NCBI GenBank assembly: GCA_024998705.1
Contig: JACOEF010000204.1
Location: 1 to 5,522 of the forward strand
DNA: 5,522 bases
From: Nitrospira sp.
Lineage (GTDB): Bacteria; Nitrospirota; Nitrospiria; Nitrospirales; Nitrospiraceae
Direction of reading: 5' to 3'
Numbering within the stretch: the stretch's first letter is position 1; every line of letters starts with the position of its first letter. Both the position numbers and the translations under genes were made by a program. The notes beneath the pieces were generated by a model that did not search any database, was not told the origin of the DNA, and saw nothing but the letters and a program-made list of their open reading frames with translations. Below are positions 1 to 5,522 of the stretch, piece after piece.

Positions 1-95
1 AGCATGAGCACGAGCGGATACCGTTTGACCCCCCGAAGCTTCTGGGTCAACACGTACTTGGTCACTGTATACATCTGGGAGACTGGAACAGCCAT
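1..95 (-). CDS. hpnH: HpnH-like adenosyl-hopene transferase (radical SAM), N-terminus only
   Basis: This reading frame starts with ATG at 95 and runs off the left edge after 31 codons. The peptide begins MAVPVSQMYTVTKYVLTQ and continues with KLRGVKRYPLVLML. The block KRYPLVLML is the segment that, in HpnH proteins from memory, directly precedes the EPLFRCNLACAGCGK radical-SAM cluster motif; that motif would lie just outside the window. HpnH joins the 5'-deoxyadenosyl group of SAM to diploptene, giving adenosylhopane, the first committed step to side-chain-extended hopanoids such as bacteriohopanetetrol. The enzyme acts at the cytoplasmic side of the membrane. The start is well supported: AGGAG lies 6 nt upstream and a good promoter lies further up. 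The gene follows the polysaccharide-export genes on the same strand but seems to be a separate transcription unit. Only the N-terminus is visible and the catalytic cysteines are not, so the call rests on sequence resemblance. Another radical SAM relative is possible. Confidence 0.72.
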   Translation of the reverse strand, partial: MAVPVSQMYTVTKYVLTQKLRGVKRYPLVLM

Positions 96-101
96 CCCGC
101 T

Positions 102-106
102 CTCCT
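102..106 (-). promoter_or_regulatory. Ribosome binding site of the hpnH-like gene
   Basis: On the minus strand the sequence reads AGGAG, then AGCGGG, then ATG at 95. This is a near-perfect Shine-Dalgarno site with a 6-nt spacer. It decides the start of the truncated left-edge gene, which is too short inside the window to be obvious otherwise. Confidence 0.85.
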
Positions 107-172
107 ATTCTGGTGAATGTGAATGTAACCTACGACTGAGACTTCCGGCCTTCTAGCAGAGAAACCGCGCGG

Positions 173-202
173 ATTCTACCATTGCGATTGAAAAATCGTC
201 AA
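173..202 (-). promoter_or_regulatory. Sigma70-type promoter for the hpnH-like gene
   Basis: On the minus strand TTGACG (202..197) is followed by an 18-bp spacer and TAGAAT (178..173). Each hexamer matches the sigma70 consensus at five of six positions. The three bases before the -10 are TGG, giving an extended -10 (TGn). Transcription would start near 166, leaving a leader of about 70 nt before the ATG at 95. The -35 overlaps the TGA stop of the upstream PCP gene (201..199). An 8-bp palindrome, CCGCGCGG (172..165), covers the predicted start point and could be an operator, but nothing else supports that. Seen by eye, not tested. Confidence 0.55.
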
Positions 203-1431
203 TTTCTCGTCGAGGTCGGCAACTGACGAACCCGCGCGCGATAGTCGAGGAAAAACGCCGCAAAAACACTGACGACCAGTGCCAGTACTCCGGCGACAGC
301 CACATTCAGCAACACCCGCGGGCGAGTCCGCTTGTCCGCAGGTACAGCCGGATCGAGCACTTGCACCGTCGGTGTATCCCGAGCCTCAGCAATCTTGGCC
401 TGCTCATATTGGGACGTCAGCAGGGTAAAGAGGGTCTCCTGAACTTTGACTTGCCGAAAGAGGCGCCCGAACTGCAGGGCTAAGTCGGGCACAGCCACCA
501 TAGCCGGATGTAAGCGCTCCCCCGACAGCACTCCCTTGGAATCCCTTCCTGAGCCCATTGTGGCCAACTGCTTCTTGAGCTCCGCCACGTTCGAGCGGAT
601 TCGAGCGAGGTCAGGGTTCTCTGGCGAGAGATAGCTCCCCATCCCTTGCAGCTGAACCTCTTGCGCCGTGATTTGACCTTGGATGATGGCTGCGGCTTCA
701 ATCATGACCTTGGCTTGCGCCTCGACAGCCACCGTCTTGTTCTTCGCCTGAAAATCCCGTAACGCATCCTCAGCCTTGGCCATGCTCTCCATGGTCTCCG
801 TCAGTCGCCGTTCAAGGAACGCGCGATTCTGTCCGGCCTTACTCACCGTCACCGTGCGATTTAAACGGTCCAGATTCGCCACATAAAAATTCGCCATATC
901 CGCCGCGACCTGCGGATCTTCGTCTTCCACCACCACCTTGATCACCTTCTCCTTCGTCACGGTAATCCGCAGATGGTCATCCAGTGCTTTCCGAGTATCC
1001 ACCATCGAGGGCTCTCGATAACGGTCCATCAAATTGAATTTCTTGATGACCTCATCGGCCATCAAACGCGACTTCAAAATTGAGACAAAAACGTCCGTGG
1101 GCGTGGTCGGCAGCCCGGGCAAACCAAGACCAAGATTCTGGGCCATCCCACCAGCCGCTGGAGAAGCGAGTAAGGCGGCCAATGCCCCACCTTCCTTCGA
1201 CTCCAGTTGCGGCAGGACGGACGAAGTAGATTCGTAGACCTTGGGAAGCAGGAGGCTGACCACGAGGGAGACGAAGACGCACAAGCTGCAGAAACCAGCA
1301 ATCATCCTCCGCCGGGCGACCAGCACATCCCAGTAGTCGAACAGCGTGACCGAATTCTCGGCCGCAGGCCTCTCGGTCGAAGGGCGAGGTGGATCCAGGA
1401 GGGCGTGGGGGCTGTCTGAAGGCCAATCCAT
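199..1431 (-). CDS. Wzz/PCP-family polysaccharide chain-length or co-polymerase protein
   Basis: A 410-residue inner-membrane protein of the polysaccharide co-polymerase (Wzz/GumC-like) family, which sets chain length or couples polymerisation to export. A cytoplasmic N-terminus of about 42 residues, Pro-rich then carrying LFDYWDVLVARRR, leads into a transmembrane helix at 43-62. A long periplasmic part follows, with a predicted helical region around 205-300 that contains the family-like SKAGQNRAFLERRL. A Pro-rich stretch at 361-371 precedes the second transmembrane helix at about 373-395, and a short basic tail ends the protein. There is no C-terminal Walker-type kinase domain, so it resembles the kinase-less PCP class that works with an OPX partner. 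ATG at 1431 is preferred because GGAG lies 6 nt upstream. An in-frame TTG at 1458 would add nine residues and overlap the upstream gene, but has no such site. It lies 16 bp after the SLBB gene, so the two are probably co-transcribed and co-functional. Confidence 0.88.
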   Translation of the reverse strand: MDWPSDSPHALLDPPRPSTERPAAENSVTLFDYWDVLVARRRMIAGFCSLCVFVSLVVSLLLPKVYESTSSVLPQLESKEGGALAALLASPAAGGMAQNLGLGLPGLPTTPTDVFVSILKSRLMADEVIKKFNLMDRYREPSMVDTRKALDDHLRITVTKEKVIKVVVEDEDPQVAADMANFYVANLDRLNRTVTVSKAGQNRAFLERRLTETMESMAKAEDALRDFQAKNKTVAVEAQAKVMIEAAAIIQGQITAQEVQLQGMGSYLSPENPDLARIRSNVAELKKQLATMGSGRDSKGVLSGERLHPAMVAVPDLALQFGRLFRQVKVQETLFTLLTSQYEQAKIAEARDTPTVQVLDPAVPADKRTRPRVLLNVAVAGVLALVVSVFAAFFLDYRARVRQLPTSTRN

Positions 1432-1437
1432 GAGCGG

Positions 1438-1441
1438 CTCC
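1438..1441 (-). promoter_or_regulatory. Ribosome binding site that decides the PCP start
   Basis: The minus strand reads GGAG (1441..1438), six bases, then ATG at 1431. This favours the 1431 ATG over the longer TTG start at 1458. The site lies inside the 16-bp gap that follows the TAG stop (1450..1448) of the SLBB gene, as expected for neighbouring cistrons of one operon. Confidence 0.75.
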
Positions 1442-1447
1442 GATCGA

Positions 1448-4063
1448 CTAGCGACCAACTACGGCAATGCCGGCCGCGGTCAGAGCAAGACTGCCGATAA
1501 TACTCGCCACCGTCTGCCATAAAGCCAACTGAGGCGGACGCGCTTCGATTTTCTGCGGCACCACAATGGTATCCCCCGGACGCATTTCCTTCGCGGAGAG
1601 GTAGGAAGAATCGCTCGTTCCATTCGCTCGCATGACATACATTTCACGCTTGTTGGCATCTTCTGTGATGCCTCCGGCTTGGCGGAGATAGTCATTCAAC
1701 TCCAAGCCCGGCCGATACACCACCGTGCTGGGGTTTTTGACAGAACCGATAATGCCGACCGTTTGCGGAGGGGTCGGGATGGTGATGCGGTCACGCGATT
1801 CCAAAATGACATCGTCTTCAGTCCCTTCCAAACGCTCAATGGAATCCAAACTCACAATCACTCGCCCCAGTTCGATCCGTGACGCCGTAGCCTCGAGCTG
1901 TTGGAGTCGCAAGGCCAGCACCTGTTGTTCGGCCATCGTCCCGCCTGCGGCAGCCATGACGCTTAATCCGGCGGTACCTGCGGCAATCCCGGCGGATTGC
2001 GCCGTCAACCGCTGTCGTTCCGATGCAATAAACCGGTCCAGCTCCGCCTGCTGCTTCAGCTTCACCGACTCACGCACGAGCACGATTCCGTTTGGAAACG
2101 CATTGGGCGTAAACCCGCCGGAGCGTTTCAAGACCGAACTGAGGCGCTCCCCGACCTCAATCGTGAAGTACCCGGCCCGCCGCACTTCCCCCTCAACCAA
2201 AACCAGGGCCGGCGGTCGCTGTTGACTCGAAATCACCACCTGATCCAATCGACTCAACACGTGGTTGTCCGAGACCTGCCCTTCGAACACCGCCTTGGGG
2301 CTGAAGGGAATCACCTTCGTGAGGTAGGTCGCGGGGTCAGTGCGGATAATCTCCGCCCGGTCGGCATAGGCGTCAACCGTGAGTTGCTCAGGTGACAAAA
2401 TGTCCTTCACACGCATCCCGGCACGATACTCATAGGGCCCTGGGCTTTTCACCGCCCCCACGAGACTGACGACATTGACCACCTGTGTGGGTAACGTCGC
2501 AGGCCGGACATAGTCACCGTCCATAAGGATTGGATCGCCGCCTTCAACGCCCGGACGACTCTTTTCCAAGCCCTGTGAGGCGAAGGCTCGCACGAGGTCC
2601 ACGTCAATCATGTTCCGCTCTTGTAACGCCGGATCCTGTCGAAACAGATGACAGCGTTGGCGATCGGCCAGCGGCGTCAACCCTCCAGCCAAGGTCAGCA
2701 ATTCCGTCAACCGGGAGCCGGGTTTCATTTCATAAATAGCCGGACGCTTCACCGATCCACTGACAGCGACGACAGGCCCCAGCGGCGGAACCAGCACCAC
2801 ATCACCAGCTTGCAAGCGGTGATCCTGCCGCCGATCCCCCTGCAGCAAGAACTCGTACAGATCCAACTGCCCGACCGTTTTCCCCTCTCGCATAATGCGG
2901 ATCTGCCGCAAGGAGCCCGATCGAGACGGACCGCAAGCCGCATAGATCGCATTCGAGGCAGTGGCCAACGCGCTGAGTTCATAGGCCCCCGGCCGCGCCA
3001 CTTCTCCCACGACATACACCTTCATCGTGCGGATACGGGCCATCGACACATGTAATTCGAAGCGCTTCAAGAGCATGCTCAACCGGGCATGGATAGTGCG
3101 TTCAGCCTGAGAGAAGGTTTGTCCGCCGACCGGAATGGCGCCGACTTGCGGAATGACGACCATCCCATCGCGCTCGACGGGAGCGATGTAACTACGATTG
3201 AAGTTTTGATCCGGCACATTCCAGATGTGAACCGCCAGCGAATCCTGCGGGCCGATCACATAGTCCGGCCCCACAGGCACATCCTGCAACGAGGTAAACC
3301 CACCCGCATGGGCGTCAAAAAAATCGTAGCCGAACTGCTTCAAGCGGCTCTTCACTCCCTGCAACACCGAAAATTGCGCAAAGGCCTCTTCAACTGAAAA
3401 ATCCTGATGCCGCAATAACTCGGCAGTAAACGGCTTTTGCTGAACCTGTTGCTTCTGCTGATTCATCTGACTTTGAGCCTGCCCCTGCATGCCACCGATG
3501 GCCCCCTGCACGGCAGATTGCAGCCCTTGCAACTGAGACACGCCCTGCTTCTCTCGCTCCACTTGACTCTGCAACTCTAGGCCACGCTTTTCTTTTTCTG
3601 CCTGTAGCCGTTCCAGCTGTCGGTCGCGTTCTTCTTCCTCCTGCCGCATTCGTTGCTCGACGGACGTGGGGAGCAAACTATTCGCCGCCATCGGCCAATA
3701 GTCGTTCAAATTCGGCACCGTGTTTTCAGGTGAGAGGTCGGGGGCTGTAGGAATCGGACAGGGCGCATGTTGAGGCACAATCGGTTGAGTCGCCGTCGGA
3801 TTGGTGACGATGGCCTGTCCAGGAGGAGTCGGCAACCCGTAGTTTCCGAATGGGAGAAACGGCGACAGTTGGTTGCCGAGTGACGGCCCGCCGGCTGACG
3901 GTACGGACGAGGGTGGCAGCACGGGATTCATCAGCGTCTGCGCCAGCAGGGCAGGAGGAAGCACGATGCCTCCCACCAGAATCCAGACCACCATGCGCAT
4001 CCAGCCGCTTGGCACGGGACCACGACCGACGGAACGCACCAGCTCTTTGATTGGTCTATGCAT
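1448..4063 (-). CDS. Large multi-SLBB polysaccharide export protein (Wza/OPX-like)
   Basis: An 871-residue exported protein of the outer-membrane polysaccharide export family. Residues 1-41 form a signal peptide: a basic n-region, hydrophobic core 25-35, and likely cleavage after ALLA at 41. No Cys follows, so it is not a Wza-type lipoprotein. Next come a Pro-rich linker (47-118), a charged coiled-coil-like stretch rich in E, R, K and Q (about 136-172), and a Gln/Gly-rich tract (173-209). The Poly_export domain lies at about 260-345 and begins VGPDYVIGPQDSLAVHIWN. I count five SLBB-like modules starting near 348, 431, 529, 620 and 768, each opening with a V.G.V..P or G.V.. pattern. The fourth is split by a helical Ala/Gly-rich insert (about 668-735). 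A hydrophobic C-terminal helix (846-869, with W849) fits the outer-membrane-spanning helix of Wza. Wza itself is about 380 residues, so this is more than twice as long. The ribosome site is weak (AGGG 13 nt upstream); a start at M22 or M24 would still leave a signal peptide. An in-frame TAG 18 nt upstream of the ATG blocks any longer start. Confidence 0.9.
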   Translation of the reverse strand: MHRPIKELVRSVGRGPVPSGWMRMVVWILVGGIVLPPALLAQTLMNPVLPPSSVPSAGGPSLGNQLSPFLPFGNYGLPTPPGQAIVTNPTATQPIVPQHAPCPIPTAPDLSPENTVPNLNDYWPMAANSLLPTSVEQRMRQEEEERDRQLERLQAEKEKRGLELQSQVEREKQGVSQLQGLQSAVQGAIGGMQGQAQSQMNQQKQQVQQKPFTAELLRHQDFSVEEAFAQFSVLQGVKSRLKQFGYDFFDAHAGGFTSLQDVPVGPDYVIGPQDSLAVHIWNVPDQNFNRSYIAPVERDGMVVIPQVGAIPVGGQTFSQAERTIHARLSMLLKRFELHVSMARIRTMKVYVVGEVARPGAYELSALATASNAIYAACGPSRSGSLRQIRIMREGKTVGQLDLYEFLLQGDRRQDHRLQAGDVVLVPPLGPVVAVSGSVKRPAIYEMKPGSRLTELLTLAGGLTPLADRQRCHLFRQDPALQERNMIDVDLVRAFASQGLEKSRPGVEGGDPILMDGDYVRPATLPTQVVNVVSLVGAVKSPGPYEYRAGMRVKDILSPEQLTVDAYADRAEIIRTDPATYLTKVIPFSPKAVFEGQVSDNHVLSRLDQVVISSQQRPPALVLVEGEVRRAGYFTIEVGERLSSVLKRSGGFTPNAFPNGIVLVRESVKLKQQAELDRFIASERQRLTAQSAGIAAGTAGLSVMAAAGGTMAEQQVLALRLQQLEATASRIELGRVIVSLDSIERLEGTEDDVILESRDRITIPTPPQTVGIIGSVKNPSTVVYRPGLELNDYLRQAGGITEDANKREMYVMRANGTSDSSYLSAKEMRPGDTIVVPQKIEARPPQLALWQTVASIIGSLALTAAGIAVVGR

Positions 4064-4084
4064 AGAATCGAGACGGCCCTAGCC

Positions 4085-4093
4085 TGTGGATAA
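4085..4093 (-). promoter_or_regulatory. Perfect DnaA-box consensus TTATCCACA
   Basis: The minus strand reads TTATCCACA, identical to the high-affinity DnaA 9-mer. It lies about 4 to 12 bases downstream of the start point predicted from the adjacent promoter and 21 bp before the SLBB start codon. In that position bound DnaA could hinder initiation. Only one box is seen, with no AT-rich unwinding region and no clustered boxes, so this is not an origin. A chance occurrence cannot be excluded. Confidence 0.35.
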
Positions 4094-4102
4094 CGACTGT
4101 AG

Positions 4103-4132
4103 GTTCTAATCCAAAATCACCGGTTCAGTCAA
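4103..4132 (-). promoter_or_regulatory. Possible sigma70-type promoter for the SLBB-PCP genes
   Basis: On the minus strand TTGACT (4132..4127, five of six consensus matches) is followed by an 18-bp spacer and TAGAAC (4108..4103, four of six). The predicted start is near 4096, about 33 nt before the ATG at 4063. The geometry is the same as in the stronger promoter before hpnH. The -10 is imperfect and there is no extended -10, so this is a plausible candidate only. Confidence 0.4.
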
Positions 4133-4153
4133 ACGAGAGCGAATCTTGTGAGG

Positions 4154-5522
4154 CTAAAATTGAACGGCCACGGCGGTCCAGAACAAATGGTTCTTTGCTG
4201 TCACGCCGGCGGCAAAGGTTTCGGCAAAGGGTGTAATGGCTGATATCTGCCCGGGATTCGTCAGACGCTGAAACGTGTACCCCCCCATGAACTGCACATT
4301 TTTCGACCACCACCAGGTGAGATCCACGGCCGCTTCCCGCTTCTTTTCATGGACCGGCTGTCCGCGATCCCGCTCTTGAAGATTAAAATTCGCTCCCAAC
4401 TGTAACGTGTCGGTCAGATATCGAGTGGTGCGTACAAAAAAATCGGTCGCATCGGTGCCCATATGGTGCCCCAGCGGAAACCCGCGATGCCGCATGCCGC
4501 TGGTGTAGGTCCCATTGTTGTACCAAACCTGCCCCAACTCCGGATGCCGCTGCCGGCCATAGTCCGTATCCGCATATTCGATCCGAAGGTCCATGGTATC
4601 GCCTTGGAACACCTGCGGAATATAAATACCGCCCAGGAACGCAGCCCGGCTGGGGATGGGAAGTTGCGACCATTTGTCTTCGGTCCCGATTTCTCCATAC
4701 AGCTGGAGGCCGGCAGGAAAGGGAATCAGGTAGGGAATCGACGGGAGTCTGAGGCGGAAATCGGCCATCCCCTGTTCGTTGACGTCCTTGTCAGCCCCCT
4801 GATTCGCCGGATGGATGTAGGTATCCACCACCGTCTCAGGAAAGGATTGGTCACGTCCGCGTCCGCCGAACTGCGTCAAGCGGGTCAGTCCGAGTTCCAA
4901 CCACGAAGTCGGCAGGTAGCTGATCCGGAGGCCAAACACGCGGGCCCGTGAGAAATCCCGATTGCGTTCCATTTGCGCGAGAAACGCATTGACCTTCCAG
5001 TCGCCAAGCCCGCTGAGAAATCCCGGCAATTGGAACGGGCGCTCCGTGCCAAGCTTGATCATCTCCATCGGAAACGCGTGATCGGTCAGCAACAACGACC
5101 CGTGATAGCCGGGCCCCCACCATTGCGTCCCCCGCCCGCCCTCGAGCGCAATGTTCGCGTAACTCAATTTGAGGCTGAACTCGCGCAGGTAGAAATTGTC
5201 GCTGTTGTTCGTCGCGCCCAGCCCCAATAGATGGCGATTGCTGATGAACTTCGGCTGCATCATCACCGCGGCCCAGTCGCTCAATTCGGCCCACGCGCGG
5301 ACATCGGTTTGATTCTGAACGCCGTTCACCGAATATTCCCCGCCGCGATTCTCGCGGAACCGCACGGTTTGCCCTCCGCCAATGGAGGAGGCATCAAACT
5401 CCGACGTGACACGGGCACCGAATCGTAACGGACCGGTGTGGTCGTCGGAGCGCGCACGGACGGTTCCCAGACGGATGAGTTCCGGACGGAATTCCACGAG
5501 CAATCGTTCCAGGAGCGGTTCG
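4154..5522 (-). CDS. Wzi-family capsule-assembly outer-membrane protein (5' truncated)
   Basis: The last 455 residues of an outer-membrane beta-barrel resembling the capsule-assembly Wzi family (Caps_assemb_Wzi). The reading frame is open to the right edge and the codons before the TTG at 5503 read EPLLER in good continuity, so that TTG is internal; the true start and signal peptide lie outside. The strongest marker is GTQWWGPGYHGSLLL (near 5130..5085), followed by LTDHAFPMEMIKLG; Wzi-family proteins carry a similar QWWGPGY block. The rest alternates short amphipathic strands and polar loops, and it ends in AVAVQF with a terminal Phe, as expected of the C-terminal beta-signal read by the BAM complex. 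In E. coli, Wzi is a surface lectin that holds group 1 capsule at the cell surface. Here a role in retaining or secreting the polymer exported by the downstream OPX/PCP pair is inferred from family and neighbourhood. The TAG stop is at 4156..4154, 90 bp before the SLBB gene. Confidence 0.85.
   Translation of the reverse strand, partial: EPLLERLLVEFRPELIRLGTVRARSDDHTGPLRFGARVTSEFDASSIGGGQTVRFRENRGGEYSVNGVQNQTDVRAWAELSDWAAVMMQPKFISNRHLLGLGATNNSDNFYLREFSLKLSYANIALEGGRGTQWWGPGYHGSLLLTDHAFPMEMIKLGTERPFQLPGFLSGLGDWKVNAFLAQMERNRDFSRARVFGLRISYLPTSWLELGLTRLTQFGGRGRDQSFPETVVDTYIHPANQGADKDVNEQGMADFRLRLPSIPYLIPFPAGLQLYGEIGTEDKWSQLPIPSRAAFLGGIYIPQVFQGDTMDLRIEYADTDYGRQRHPELGQVWYNNGTYTSGMRHRGFPLGHHMGTDATDFFVRTTRYLTDTLQLGANFNLQERDRGQPVHEKKREAAVDLTWWWSKNVQFMGGYTFQRLTNPGQISAITPFAETFAAGVTAKNHLFWTAVAVQF

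Larger units (their letters stand above)
4064..4153. other. 90-bp gap between the wzi-like and SLBB genes
   Basis: This gap has no open frame of note and no convincing terminator hairpin with a T-run after the wzi-like stop. It holds a promoter-like pair and a DnaA-box consensus, both oriented towards the SLBB gene and described separately. Read-through from the wzi-like gene is therefore possible as well as separate initiation. Confidence 0.6.

Noticed and set aside
114..125. Tandem hexamer TGAATG x2 in the hpnH leader.
   Set aside because: Two copies of six bases are too few to count as a repeat element.
185..198. Small inverted repeat CGATT-N4-AATCG directly after the PCP stop codon, as a terminator.
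   Set aside because: The stem is only 5 bp and AT-rich, with no T-run after it on the minus strand. It lies in the spacer of the hpnH promoter.
1052..1426. Minus-strand frame of 124 codons within the PCP gene.
   Set aside because: It is out of frame with the PCP gene over its membrane and periplasmic parts; its product is rich in Arg, Pro, Cys and Trp, as expected of a frame shadow.
1725..2225. Plus-strand open frame of 166 codons.
   Set aside because: It lies antisense within the SLBB gene; its product is rich in Ser, Arg and Pro with no recognisable family. It is a shadow of high-GC coding sequence.
4085..4093. Replication origin suggested by the DnaA box.
   Set aside because: There is only one box, no AT-rich unwinding element, and no dnaA, dnaN or partition genes nearby.
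4463..4951. Plus-strand open frame of 162 codons.
   Set aside because: It is antisense to the wzi-like gene, whose beta-barrel features are clear in the opposite frame. No ribosome site or family likeness.
4154..5503. TTG at 5503 as the true start of the wzi-like gene.
   Set aside because: The frame stays open to the window edge with sensible codons, no ribosome site precedes the TTG, and a signal peptide would be missing.

Overview
The window carries part of a bacterial cell-envelope locus, with every recognisable gene on the minus strand. Reading 5'->3' along the minus strand (from high to low coordinates), it holds four genes. First is the 3' part of a Wzi-type outer-membrane beta-barrel gene (5522..4154, 5' end outside the window). 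Second is a large multi-SLBB polysaccharide-export (Wza/OPX-like) gene (4063..1448). Third is a Wzz/PCP chain-length-type gene (1431..199). Last are the first 31 codons of a gene whose N-terminus matches HpnH, the radical SAM adenosyl-hopene transferase of hopanoid biosynthesis (95..1, continuing off the left edge).

The first three genes form a functional set for moving or retaining surface polysaccharide. The PCP protein sits in the inner membrane and reaches into the periplasm. The SLBB/OPX protein spans periplasm and outer membrane as the exit conduit. The Wzi-like barrel is an outer-membrane protein that, in characterised systems, binds exported capsule at the surface. No glycosyltransferase, flippase, polymerase or tyrosine-kinase domain is visible, so the polymer cannot be identified from this window.

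The non-coding gaps are short but informative. The 90-bp gap between the wzi-like and SLBB genes holds a TTGACT-18-TAGAAC promoter-like pair followed at once by a perfect DnaA-box consensus (TTATCCACA). The SLBB and PCP genes are 16 bp apart and the PCP start has its own GGAG site, so these two are very likely co-transcribed. At the end of the PCP gene a TTGACG-18-TAGAAT pair with an extended -10 TGG overlaps the stop codon and points at hpnH, which also has a near-ideal AGGAG ribosome site. The hopanoid gene therefore looks like a separate transcription unit.

The organism is a diderm with fairly high GC, capable of making hopanoids. A Nitrospirota or proteobacterial source would fit, but I cannot fix the lineage from the sequence alone. 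I see no mobile elements, RNA genes, CRISPR or pseudogenes. The locus is an envelope-biogenesis region of known families. Its unusual points are the architecture of the SLBB protein and the regulatory sequences in the gaps.
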